From the NCBI RefSeq assembly GCF_008039575.1, contig NZ_VDUY01000002.1:434001-498000 (forward strand): DNA of 64,000 nt, in the 5' to 3' direction. The stretch's first letter is position 1. The number at the start of each line of letters is the position of its first letter. Positions 24,237 to 31,719 of the stretch are shown piece after piece. The notes under the pieces are model-generated. The model made no database searches and was not told the DNA's origin. It saw nothing but the letters and a program-made list of their open reading frames with translations. The translations under genes were made by a program, and so were the position numbers. This DNA comes from Zeimonas arvi. GTDB lineage: Bacteria; Pseudomonadota; Gammaproteobacteria; Burkholderiales; Burkholderiaceae_E.

Positions 24237-24598
24237 ACCTGCCCGCCACCTTCCAGCCCATCGCACTGACCGACAATCGCCCGCAGCCCCATCCGGGCAT
24301 GCCGCTGCGCGCGCAGCTCGAGGTCACCGTGCGCGAGGCCCGCGACGCGCTGGCTCGCATGGGTGCGACCAGCCCGGAGCACGCTCACCTGGCTGCCGGC
24401 ATCGAGGCCCTGCTGGTGCGCCTTGACACCGTCCGTGACGAGTGCCTGTTCCGGGCACAGATCGCCACCACGAAGCTGCGCGGCGGGGATGCCTCCGGTG
24501 CACAGGAGACCTTGGCCAACATCGCCGTCGTCTGCGGGCGACAGGACGATCGCCACGCGTTGACGTTGAAGGCTTCGGGCCGCGGGAGGCTGCTGTGA
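24233..24598 (+). CDS. Hypothetical phage protein
   Basis: 121 residues, 4-nt overlaps on both sides. The centre (PLRAQLEVTVREARDALARM, HLAAGIEALLVRLDTVRDEC) is predicted helical. Third gene of the cassette; function unknown. Confidence 0.62.
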   Translation: MNLPATFQPIALTDNRPQPHPGMPLRAQLEVTVREARDALARMGATSPEHAHLAAGIEALLVRLDTVRDECLFRAQIATTKLRGGDASGAQETLANIAVVCGRQDDRHALTLKASGRGRLL

Positions 24599-24963
24599 AC
24601 AATCACCACAACGACCACACCGAGCTCGACGCGCTTCGGGAAGACCTGATCCGCCAGCAGGTCGCCATCCAGACCTGGCTGCCCGACCTTGAGGTCAGCG
24701 CGCAGCTCGTACTGAACGCACTCGACCACGCGCAGCCTCGACAATCACCCGGGCGGCGCTCTGCCGCCCAGACTCCTAGTTGCAGTCGCGCCCCGCTGAT
24801 AACCTATCGTGACCGGTCGCCGACCCGGAGAACCGCTTGCCTCAAGGTGCCGCGTCGACCGTCCGACTTCAATCCATGGCGGACGAACAGTTGGTGTGCT
24901 TTGCCCGCTACAAGCAAGATTGGATTCAAATGTCATTCGCCGACGTCACCATTGTCCCCATAG
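24595..24963 (+). CDS. Hypothetical protein, probably 3'-truncated at a recombination junction
   Basis: GTG start overlapping the previous stop. The first ~52 codons have the G+C-rich third positions of the neighbours (ELDALREDLIRQQVAIQTWL). After ~24,755 the codon usage and composition change and the frame runs on by chance into the next gene. A hairpin at 24,751-24,769 marks the change. The original C-terminus was probably replaced by the insertion that brought the next gene. Confidence 0.45.
   Translation: MNNHHNDHTELDALREDLIRQQVAIQTWLPDLEVSAQLVLNALDHAQPRQSPGRRSAAQTPSCSRAPLITYRDRSPTRRTACLKVPRRPSDFNPWRTNSWCALPATSKIGFKCHSPTSPLSP
24751..24769. other. Perfect hairpin at compositional junction
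   Basis: GGGCGGC, loop GCTCT, GCCGCCC. It lies where base composition falls from island-typical to A+T-richer. No T run follows, so it is not a classical terminator; it may be a recombination or stop signal. Confidence 0.35.
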
Positions 24964-25565
24964 GCGTGAAGGATCTTGTGATTACCTTCGCCGCTTTGAT
25001 CGGAGCGTGGGTCGCCGTGCAAGGACTGAGCACATGGAAGCGCCAGCTCAGGGGCAGCGTCGAGTACGAACTGACCCGCCGTCTGCTACGGACGACGTAT
25101 CGCTGGCGCGAGTCGGTCAAAGCGGTTCGGAGCCCGATGGTTTGGGCCCAGGAAATGCCGGCGCCTTCGGACGAAGACAGAAAATCTATGTCTGAAGCTG
25201 AAATTCAGCACTACGGCTACGCCATGGCGTATCAGCGAAGGTGGGATAAGGTCGTCGACGCGCGGGATGCACTTCAAACCGAGCTGCTCGAGGCCGAGGT
25301 TCTGTGGGGCAAGCAGGTTCTCGACATCTTTAGCACCGCCTTTGAACTACAGCGGGAACTCTACGTCTACATCTACACTTGTCTCGAAAGCGAAAATCCT
25401 AGGACGCGTCCTGGGATGCGCGAGGCCAAAGAGCGAGTGTTGGAGAAGCGACGCAATGTGATGTACGACTCCTCCACGCCTGGCGAGGAGGACGAATTCT
25501 CGCGTGACCTTTCGACGGCAATTGCGGCGATCGAGTCTTTCCTTAAACCTCACTTGAGAAAGTAG
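24930..25565 (+). CDS. Single-pass membrane protein of unknown function (cargo)
   Basis: 211 residues from ATG 24,930; the frame could start earlier at ATG 24,876 or at TTG 24,837, which has GGAG 7 nt upstream. Residues ~14-30 (DLVITFAALIGAWVAVQGL) form one membrane helix, followed by STWKRQLRGSVEYELTRRLLRTTYRWRESV, a conserved-looking amphipathic segment, and a long cytoplasmic helical domain. Similar small membrane proteins occur singly in genomic islands. Codon usage is A+T-richer than its neighbours, a sign of separate transfer. Confidence 0.65.
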   Translation: MSFADVTIVPIGVKDLVITFAALIGAWVAVQGLSTWKRQLRGSVEYELTRRLLRTTYRWRESVKAVRSPMVWAQEMPAPSDEDRKSMSEAEIQHYGYAMAYQRRWDKVVDARDALQTELLEAEVLWGKQVLDIFSTAFELQRELYVYIYTCLESENPRTRPGMREAKERVLEKRRNVMYDSSTPGEEDEFSRDLSTAIAAIESFLKPHLRK

Positions 25566-25733
25566 CCAGGTGTTCTTGTTCAAGCCCGGCTTCGCTCCTC
25601 GACTCCATCAGAAGCTATCGGCGCCGCTCAATGCGCGCGCCACCGGGGAGAGCGCACGGAAAACCATTAACAAGAAGGCGGCGTAGGGCCGCGATCTGCG
25701 CTTGGCCCATCTCGGTGCGCGGTCGATCCGCGG

Positions 25734-25973
25734 CTACGGGTTCCGACGCCGTGCGGATCGGCGCACGGCGTCTACGAATTCCTGTCGCCAGGAGAGCCTG
25801 GATAGGCAGCGCATCGATTGGCCGTCGATGCTGGCGACTTCGCGCCCGTCTCGGTCGAGGATGAGAAGCGCGAACGCGCGGTCGAAATTCCGTAGCTCGA
25901 TGCGGACGTCGTACTCCGGCAAGGCGCGTTGCAGCGCATCGAAGCCGGCGGGCTGAAGGGGATCGGTCGTCAT
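25734..25973 (-). CDS. Small hypothetical protein
   Basis: 79 residues from ATG 25,973 with AGGA 8 nt upstream. ALPEYDVRIELRNFDRAFALLILDRDGREVASIDGQSMR looks like a compact alpha/beta domain ending in an Arg-rich tail. Not recognised. The ~160 bp before it (25,566-25,733) and ~290 bp after its start hold no other supportable gene. Confidence 0.5.
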   Translation of the reverse strand: MTTDPLQPAGFDALQRALPEYDVRIELRNFDRAFALLILDRDGREVASIDGQSMRCLSRLSWRQEFVDAVRRSARRRNP

Positions 25974-26269
25974 GGATAGATCCTGCTTGACGTGGGGGGC
26001 TGACCGCCAGGGTATTGCATCGAGCGTTCCGCAAACGGAACGCTTTGGCCTCTCTGCACGAGCCTGGACCCGGCCGGCGAGATCGCGTCGGGCGGCGGCG
26101 GGCAGGGAACTACTGCCCCGGCGTCTGGGGCGTCCCAGGCGAACGGTCAGGGAGGCGCTCGCGGGCCGCGTCGGTCTGCCCAGGCGTCCGCTCAGAGTAG
26201 ACCGGAAAACGGGGGAACGACGCGGGGGAATCGCCACAATGGATTTCCAGGAAATCTAGTACTGGCGCG

Positions 26270-26694
26270 GCCCGCCGGGTGACTCTCTGCTCCCCTACGG
26301 ACGCCGGCGGGCTCGCGATGGTCATCGCCGTGACACGGCTGCGCGGTGGTGGTCCATCCACGATCTACAGCCACGCCCACGGCGGGCGCACCTTCCGGCT
26401 GGAGCGCGCGCGGTCCCGCCTGCAGTTGGCCCGAGGGCAACAGCCCCGGGTACTGGACGCCGTGCTGGAAGTGACACGCTTGCAGGGCGAGCTCTTCGAC
26501 TTCGGCGCGACCGACCGCCGGCATGGCGCGTGTGGTGGGCGATCGCGCGGTGCCGGCGGGCCCCGAGTGGCTGACCGACCACCTGGGCCGGGCATTTTCG
26601 TTCTACTCGCTGCGTAAGCTCGGCGAGCGCTCGTCAATTTCCGCTGCGGACACGCTCGACCGCCTGCTCGAGCAGTGCGGCCAGCAGGTCGGGG
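26270..26694 (+). pseudogene. Remnant of a phage/plasmid replication primase, frameshifted
   Basis: In one frame IYSHAHGGRTFRLERARSRL, then LDAVLEVTRLQGELFDFGATDR; then the frame shifts by one base near 26,520 and continues MARVVGDRAVPAGPEWLTDHLGRAF to ~26,690. Joined, this resembles the central part of D5/P4-type phage primase-helicase proteins (HGG..YRL, then YDFG..). Both ends are missing: the 3' end stops at the terS gene, and upstream there is no matching frame. It is a leftover of a second replication module, on the strand opposite to the working one. Confidence 0.5.
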
Positions 26695-27324
26695 TTATTT
26701 CCCCGGTCCGACATTGCCCTTCACCTTGGCCAGCAGCGCGGCGAGCTTCGCGGTCGATCCATCCTCGACCTGCACCGGCCCGCCCTCGGCACCCGTAACC
26801 TCGGTCGTCACCCTGTCCCCGTAGACCTTGGGCAGCAGCTTGCTTACCAGCCGCTTGCGGGCTTCTACCCGCAGGCGGGAGCGCGCAATGACGTCGTGAT
26901 CGATGCGCCTGTTGCCGTTCTCATCGACGTAGGTGTCGTTGCTACCGTCGTCGGCGATCGTGACCAACTCCTCGACCAATAGCTCGGCCCGAATCTCGCG
27001 CGCACGCGCGTAGGCCTTCGCGAACGCCTCGTCCCTCCCGAGCTCCGTGAACACCCAATAGACCTGCGGCATCCCCTCGTCCCGCATGATCGCTGTCAGC
27101 GTCCGGCCGGCGGCAATCTCGGCGCAGATGCGGTCCTTGTGCGCCTGGCCATAGATCGGCGGGCGGCCCGTCTTCCTTGGGACCGACTTCGTTGCGGCGC
27201 GCTTCTGCTCAGCCGCCGGGGGGGTGTGCTGTTTTTTCATGGTGGCAAAGATGTCCCCTGTTTCCCGGCCGGTCCCCGTGCGGGAGCCTTCGTCAATCGG
27301 CCGCTGTTCATCTGACGAGATCAC
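26695..27324 (-). CDS. Phage terminase small subunit, Sf6-type
   Basis: 209 residues from a GTG that overlaps the upstream stop (GTGA); ATG 27,240 is the alternative. The DNA-binding region ICAEIAAGRTLTAIMRDEGMPQ, then ARAREIRAELLVEELVTIADD and the acidic DDGSNDTYVDENG segment are typical of this small terminase family. These proteins recognise the packaging site and recruit the large terminase. No large terminase gene is in the island. Its family differs from the second small terminase at 28,929. Confidence 0.82.
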   Translation of the reverse strand: MISSDEQRPIDEGSRTGTGRETGDIFATMKKQHTPPAAEQKRAATKSVPRKTGRPPIYGQAHKDRICAEIAAGRTLTAIMRDEGMPQVYWVFTELGRDEAFAKAYARAREIRAELLVEELVTIADDGSNDTYVDENGNRRIDHDVIARSRLRVEARKRLVSKLLPKVYGDRVTTEVTGAEGGPVQVEDGSTAKLAALLAKVKGNVGPGK

Positions 27325-27677
27325 CCGACACTCTTGCAGGCTGCCCAGCCGGCGAGCCCACCCCAGTTCGAGCGCAAGAGTCTCTGTGGCCGGCCCTCAT
27401 CATCCAGCGCAACCCAGACGACTCGCGGCGTCGACGCGCTCACCGGTGACGGCACGCGCATGGCGCAGCGCACTGCACCCAGCGACGCCAGCCGATACAG
27501 GGCGTTGCGCACCCGCTGGTGGTCCTCATCCAACCTGGCAGCCAGATCATGCACCGTCGCCGGGCCGTCCTCGGCTAGGTTTCGCCAGACCGCTTCCTGC
27601 AGGCCACGCCCGAAGATCGCCACCAGTGTTGCAGTCGACACCGGCACCTGTTGCGCAATCCAGGCCATTACCGACAT
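27321..27677 (-). CDS. Small winged-helix DNA-binding protein
   Basis: 118 residues. PATVHDLAARLDEDHQRVRNALYRLASLGAVR is a helix-turn-helix/winged-helix pattern, followed by the wing-like RVVWVALDDEG. Its stop overlaps the GTG start of the small terminase. It may regulate the packaging genes. Confidence 0.62.
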   Translation of the reverse strand: MSVMAWIAQQVPVSTATLVAIFGRGLQEAVWRNLAEDGPATVHDLAARLDEDHQRVRNALYRLASLGAVRCAMRVPSPVSASTPRVVWVALDDEGRPQRLLRSNWGGLAGWAACKSVG

Positions 27678-27725
27678 GAGAATCCCTGTAACAAATCTGC
27701 ACGCGGGAACATCGACAATCCGTTT

Positions 27726-28793
27726 TCATCCGGCGTCCGGCGAGGTGAGACTGGCGTAGCTCGAGCTGAGCATCTCCAGGAGTCGAGCGCGGCTCCGAGC
27801 CTGGCTTTGGCTCAAAAGCTTTTGCACTTGTCCCTGCTCCTTCGACCTGCGCCTCTCATCGATGACCTCCTCCTCCGCAAGCAGACCCAAGATCTGCCGC
27901 ATGTCGAGCTGCTCGGACGCCGGCAATCCGGCGACCATCTGCTCGGGCGTGATGTCCACCACCGCGGCTCCGACAGGGCCTGTTTCTCCCGCCCCCGTGA
28001 TACTCAGCGCGCCCCGCGATCCCGCGGACGCCGTACCCAAGTGGTGCCGGGCGGCCCTGGCGATTGGCCCCAGTGGTTGCGGGGTTCCCGCTGCGCCGTA
28101 GCCAGCGTGCGAAGTCGGGCCAATTGCTTCTGACAACGCAAGGTCCGGGCCTGCCGGTAACGTGACACCGTAGATCGGCCGCGCACCGCCGCCGCCGATC
28201 ACATCCGGATCGCCACCGTAAGCCATGCCGACGACGCCCAGTCCCGCTTGCATCGCAGCGCTCTCAATACGCCCCGGTTGACCAGACGCGCGGGGCCGCG
28301 TGAACGGTGTTGGTGCGTTCGCGGCGTCCATGGTCGAGGCAGTCGATGCCGCAACCCGACTCATCGGCGCCAGGGCCGACGGTGGAGGTGTCCCCGGCGC
28401 CGCGGAGGGCGCTTCACCGGCAAGCCGCTGGCCAACGTTGTCGGCATTCTTCAGCTGCTTGAAGCCGTCCACGGCGACCGCAGCCCCGGCGACTCCGCCA
28501 AGCTCGGTCGCGGCGCGCCCTTGCGCTACTCTCGCTGCGCTCGGGACGCGCGGTGCCCCGACTGGTGCGGTACCTGTCGGCGCCGGCGGGGTCTTGGGCG
28601 CGGCCGATGTGACCGAAGGCGCCATGTTGCTCGCCCGCATGGCAGCTGAAGGCCCTGGAGGCTTGCCAACACCTGGGGCCGATCTCATCGATGGCATCGA
28701 CGGACTCGCGGGCGCCGACAGGCCGGGCGAACGCATCGCACCGGACCCACTCAGGGGCGTTCCCGTCGAGGTGCGTCTGGTCGGATCATTCAT
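27726..28793 (-). CDS. Pro/Ala/Ser-rich phage-like protein of unknown function
   Basis: 355 residues; GGGGG lies 6 nt before the ATG. Residues 1-170 are low-complexity Pro/Ala/Ser/Thr; ~215-290 is Gly-rich; ~290-350 is predicted helical and charged (DITPEQMVAGLPASEQLDMR, then EEEVIDERRRSKEQGQVQKLL). It lies between the two small terminase genes. The composition resembles phage internal or capsid-associated proteins. If so, it could act in capsid redirection, but this is speculation. Confidence 0.55.
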   Translation of the reverse strand: MNDPTRRTSTGTPLSGSGAMRSPGLSAPASPSMPSMRSAPGVGKPPGPSAAMRASNMAPSVTSAAPKTPPAPTGTAPVGAPRVPSAARVAQGRAATELGGVAGAAVAVDGFKQLKNADNVGQRLAGEAPSAAPGTPPPSALAPMSRVAASTASTMDAANAPTPFTRPRASGQPGRIESAAMQAGLGVVGMAYGGDPDVIGGGGARPIYGVTLPAGPDLALSEAIGPTSHAGYGAAGTPQPLGPIARAARHHLGTASAGSRGALSITGAGETGPVGAAVVDITPEQMVAGLPASEQLDMRQILGLLAEEEVIDERRRSKEQGQVQKLLSQSQARSRARLLEMLSSSYASLTSPDAG

Positions 28794-28925
28794 GCTGGGC
28801 CCCCGTCTTTTTGAGCGCGCCGGTCAGTGCGGATCTCGCTGCCTGCAGGCCCTGGATGGCGCCCAGTAGCGAATCGTGTGGCCCGGTGCAATTTCTCCAC
28901 CGCGCCGTCGATCAGGGCCGCGAGC
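28786..28925 (-). pseudogene. Frameshifted short ORF between terS and the Pro/Ala-rich gene
   Basis: Directly after terS, one frame encodes DLLAALIDGAVEKLHRA and a second frame continues HDSLLGAIQGLQAARSALTG, ending in a TGA that overlaps the next gene's start. Both have G+C-rich third positions like real genes here. Together they suggest a ~40-50-residue gene broken by one indel. No start codon is clear. Confidence 0.3.
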
Positions 28926-28928
28926 AGA

Positions 28929-29522
28929 TCACTCCTTCTGTCGGGCCCGGACACGTTCAAGCGCCTTCTTGAGGGCCGGCAGTTCGACCGCGACGGCCAC
29001 CTGAACCGGGCCGCCCTGCGGATCGGACAAGCCCACCTGCTCGCGGAATGCCGATACCTGGACGTGCTTGCCGATCAGTTCGATGAGCTTCGTTCGGTCG
29101 GCGAGCTTGACCTTTCGGACCTCGGCATAGATCACCTTGCCATCCGCGTCCTGCCCCTTGGGCACCATGAATGTCTCGACGCCCGCGACCAGCCCCTGTC
29201 GCCAGACCTCCGGCCACTGATTCGGATGCAGCAGGTCGCCCTGGTCGTCGTACAGGTCGGCGAGATCCGCCTCGGCCATCTCGACCAGGCGCTGCAACAC
29301 CCGCTCCGAATCCATCCGCACATTCTCGGCACGGGCTACCTTGGCCGCCGAGATTGCAGCAGAAACACAAGTTTTCCCAAGTAGCTCCGGCCCGATCCTG
29401 TCGGCGGTCCGCGCACTGTATCCAGCCCGGATTGCCGCCCGGGTCGCGTTGAGATCGATCAGATACTCGTCGACGAACCGCTGCTGCCGAGCCGTCAGCC
29501 GTTGCATGCTGGCGAGCGTCAT
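28929..29522 (-). CDS. Phage terminase small subunit, Terminase_2 (XtmA-like) type
   Basis: 197 residues. LTARQQRFVDEYLIDLNATRAAIRAGYS at the N-terminus is the canonical helix-turn-helix of this family, followed by AAISAAKVARAENVRMDSERVLQRL and a C-terminal domain. It is a packaging-site recognition protein. It overlaps the upstream gene by 4 nt. No large terminase accompanies it. A second, unrelated small terminase lies 1.6 kb away. Confidence 0.88.
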   Translation of the reverse strand: MTLASMQRLTARQQRFVDEYLIDLNATRAAIRAGYSARTADRIGPELLGKTCVSAAISAAKVARAENVRMDSERVLQRLVEMAEADLADLYDDQGDLLHPNQWPEVWRQGLVAGVETFMVPKGQDADGKVIYAEVRKVKLADRTKLIELIGKHVQVSAFREQVGLSDPQGGPVQVAVAVELPALKKALERVRARQKE

Positions 29523-30274
29523 CGTCCACCCTCTGATTCGGTGCCTTGACGGACACGCATCGGATGACGCGGCCCATTCGCTGCGGCCACAGCCTTGCCA
29601 TCAGCCGTGCGCGGCCCGGTCGACCTCGACCACGGCCGCCAGCGGTGAATTGCTGCAGCCTGCTTCGCACGGAGTTCCGGCGTCCATCTTCCGCCCGCCA
29701 CAATCGCCTCGCGAAAAGTTCGATGATCGAATGGTGGCCGTTGTTTCCTGCTGGCCACCACCGACGTTGTGACCGGCGCCACCATGCGTCGGCGGCCAGA
29801 GCGAGTTGGATCTTCGCCGAGCGAATGATGGCTTGCAGCTCGCTGGGCATCGCTCTCGAGCTCAGCGGCTCGCCCGAGGAGATCCGCCACAGCGCGGGCG
29901 CGCTGCTCGATCGTGGGCAGGGCCAGTGGCGTACGCTCGATGCAACGCCGCCCGGCGTTGACCCTCGCAAGCAGCTCGTCGTAGGCCTGCGGGGGCGATT
30001 CGGCGTCCGCGATCGCGACCGCCAGCGCCTCGCGTTGGGCTAGCGCGGCCTCGATCTGCCGTTCAGCCTGCTCGCGCTCGGCCTGCAGGGCATGCACCGC
30101 GGCGAGCGTGGACTGGCGCGGCTCCAGCTCGTCAGCATATCGAGCCGAGGCCGCGGCGAGCCTGGCGCGTGAGGCTACGACGTCCGGGTGATCCGCCACG
30201 GCCGCGTCGCCGATCCTTAACGCCGCCTCCCGAATGCCCGCCGGAACGGCGCTCATCTTGAGAAGTTTCCCCAT
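29519..30274 (-). CDS. Phage-type protein with coiled coil and conserved WTPELRAKQ...STGPRT C-terminus
   Basis: 251 residues from ATG 30,274 (AGGGAG 6 nt upstream). Residues ~35-150 are Ala/Glu/Arg-rich coiled coil. The end, FREAIVAGGRWTPELRAKQA, then RWRPWSRSTGPRTADGKA, is a motif I have seen in short proteins placed before small terminases. Between them (~29,740-29,830) an alternative frame encodes AIIRSAKIQLALAADAWWRR with better codon usage, so two genes may be fused or frameshifted here. Confidence 0.55.
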   Translation of the reverse strand: MGKLLKMSAVPAGIREAALRIGDAAVADHPDVVASRARLAAASARYADELEPRQSTLAAVHALQAEREQAERQIEAALAQREALAVAIADAESPPQAYDELLARVNAGRRCIERTPLALPTIEQRARAVADLLGRAAELESDAQRAASHHSLGEDPTRSGRRRMVAPVTTSVVASRKQRPPFDHRTFREAIVAGGRWTPELRAKQAAAIHRWRPWSRSTGPRTADGKAVAAANGPRHPMRVRQGTESEGGR

Positions 30275-30311
30275 CACGATCTCCCTGTTGCGGGCATTGG
30301 CGCGCGGTGAA

Positions 30312-30530
30312 TCAGGCGGCAGCCGCCGCCAGTTGTTTGGCCTCGACCCGACGTTCGGCGTCGGTCAACAGCAGCTCGACCTCGACCAGAAGTGCCGACT
30401 CGCCACGCACGTACTCGGCAAGCCAGCGAACCTCGGCCTCGTTGTAGAAGCCCGCGCGGCGCAGGACATTCGCTCGGCGGCCGATTTCGGCGATGCGGCG
30501 CTCGCGGGCGCCCGGGTGTGCTTCTTCCAT
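30312..30530 (-). CDS. Small hypothetical protein
   Basis: 72 residues from ATG 30,530 with GGAG 10 nt upstream. ERRIAEIGRRANVLRRAGFYNEAEVRWLAEY is helical and charged. First gene after a terminator, so it may start the packaging transcript. Not recognised. Confidence 0.5.
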   Translation of the reverse strand: MEEAHPGARERRIAEIGRRANVLRRAGFYNEAEVRWLAEYVRGESALLVEVELLLTDAERRVEAKQLAAAAA

Positions 30531-30555
30531 ATGCTTCGTTCTCCAGTCTTCGGGA

Positions 30556-30592
30556 GCAAAAAGCCCCCCTACCCCACGCGGGGCGGAGGCTT
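30556..30592 (-). terminator. Terminator after the replication operon
   Basis: On the minus strand AGCCTCCGCCCC pairs (with small bulges) with GGGGTAGGGGGGCT and is followed by TTTTT. It lies 207 bp after the primase stop and separates replication from packaging genes. The gap 30,593-30,798 holds no gene I can support. Confidence 0.6.
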
Positions 30593-30798
30593 CGGTCGCT
30601 TTTCCGCTCGCTTCCCCGGCAGCTCCCACGCCAGGTATCCCCGCCCGAGCGGCACCGACTCCTGTCGGCCAGCCAACGGCGCCGGAATCCCTGGAATTGC
30701 ACCTGCGGGTCCGGTTCCGATACGACGCCTCGGGATCGGCTGTGTTCTGCTCCGAGCGGCCCATGCAGGCCCACTGCTTGCGGCGCGGAGTGCCGTGT

Positions 30799-31719
30799 CT
30801 AGGTCTGGTCGACGACCTCCTCGCGCCTCACGCGCGCGATCGCAGCACACAAGGGGATCAACCCGGCCGCGGCGTGCCAGTCATTCGCATCCCAGCCGAC
30901 GGTGGGCGCAAAGCAGTAGGGGCGTCCTGTCCGCTTGGCCGCCGCCTCGCCCGTGCCGGACGCGTCGTTGTCGGCAAAAACGAAGACGCGCCCCCGGATC
31001 ATCTCGGCAACGTGAATGAGATTGGCCGCACTGAAAGTCACGAGCACGGCCGCATTGATGTGCATCTGGCGAAGTGCGGCCAATACCGACAGACCGGTCG
31101 CATAGCCCTCGACCAGCCAGGTCTCGTCAGCCGCTGACGGGCCGAGCCGAAAGACAGCGCCCTTGGCACGCATGCCAGCGATCATTTCCTTTACCCATCG
31201 CCGCTCCGCCGAGTCCCACCAAATCAGCTGAGCGCCGAGCAACGCGTTCCGCTCGAGCCCTCGCATGGGAACGAAGAGAACGTCCTCACTGGTCAACTCC
31301 GCGAAGCCGGTCACGAGGCGCTTCGTGCGCGTGTACTGCCGGAGCACGAGGCCTCGCTCCCTCGGGAAGCCCTTCAGGCGGAAGTAGCCGTGGAAGTCGG
31401 CCTCGCAGCGCTTCAGCAGTTCGGCAGCGGTGGCCGCCGCACGCTCCTGCCTGCGCCGGGTGCGCTCGGCTTCCTCCGCGCGCTGACGTGCCCGTTCGCG
31501 CAACGCCTGACCAGACGGAGGCCTCGCATGTGGATCGTCGTACCAGTGAACTTCACCATCACCGTCCCAGGCCTGCACCCATCCCCGCTGACCGTCCCAG
31601 AGATAAGCACCGTTGTCGGATCTCGGGTGCGCCAACGTCGGGCAGCGGTGGATCCGGCCATCGGGATTTAGGCGCCGAATGTCGACGCCGTGCGCACGGG
31701 CAAAGTTCTCGAAGCTCAT
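30799..31719 (-). CDS. Toprim-domain DNA primase-like protein
   Basis: 306 residues from ATG 31,719. N-terminal RCPTLAHPRSDNGAYLWDG resembles the start of phage/plasmid primases but lacks a full CHC2 zinc finger. Residues ~75-110 are a charged helix. Residues ~205-285 form a Toprim domain with the Glu of WLVEGYATG and the acidic triad VFVFADNDASG. It probably makes primers for island replication. Start and helicase stop overlap (ATGA). No ATPase domain is fused; the separate helicase upstream may supply it. Confidence 0.83.
   Translation of the reverse strand: MSFENFARAHGVDIRRLNPDGRIHRCPTLAHPRSDNGAYLWDGQRGWVQAWDGDGEVHWYDDPHARPPSGQALRERARQRAEEAERTRRRQERAAATAAELLKRCEADFHGYFRLKGFPRERGLVLRQYTRTKRLVTGFAELTSEDVLFVPMRGLERNALLGAQLIWWDSAERRWVKEMIAGMRAKGAVFRLGPSAADETWLVEGYATGLSVLAALRQMHINAAVLVTFSAANLIHVAEMIRGRVFVFADNDASGTGEAAAKRTGRPYCFAPTVGWDANDWHAAAGLIPLCAAIARVRREEVVDQT

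Noticed and set aside
24837-25565. TTG start at 24,837 for the membrane protein
   Set aside because: It has GGAG 7 nt upstream but adds ~31 residues of atypical composition before the membrane helix; ATG 24,930 is preferred although the choice is open.
25615-26034. Minus-strand ORF overlapping the 79-residue gene
   Set aside because: Arg-rich chance frame; the 25,734-25,973 frame has a Shine-Dalgarno and a more protein-like composition.
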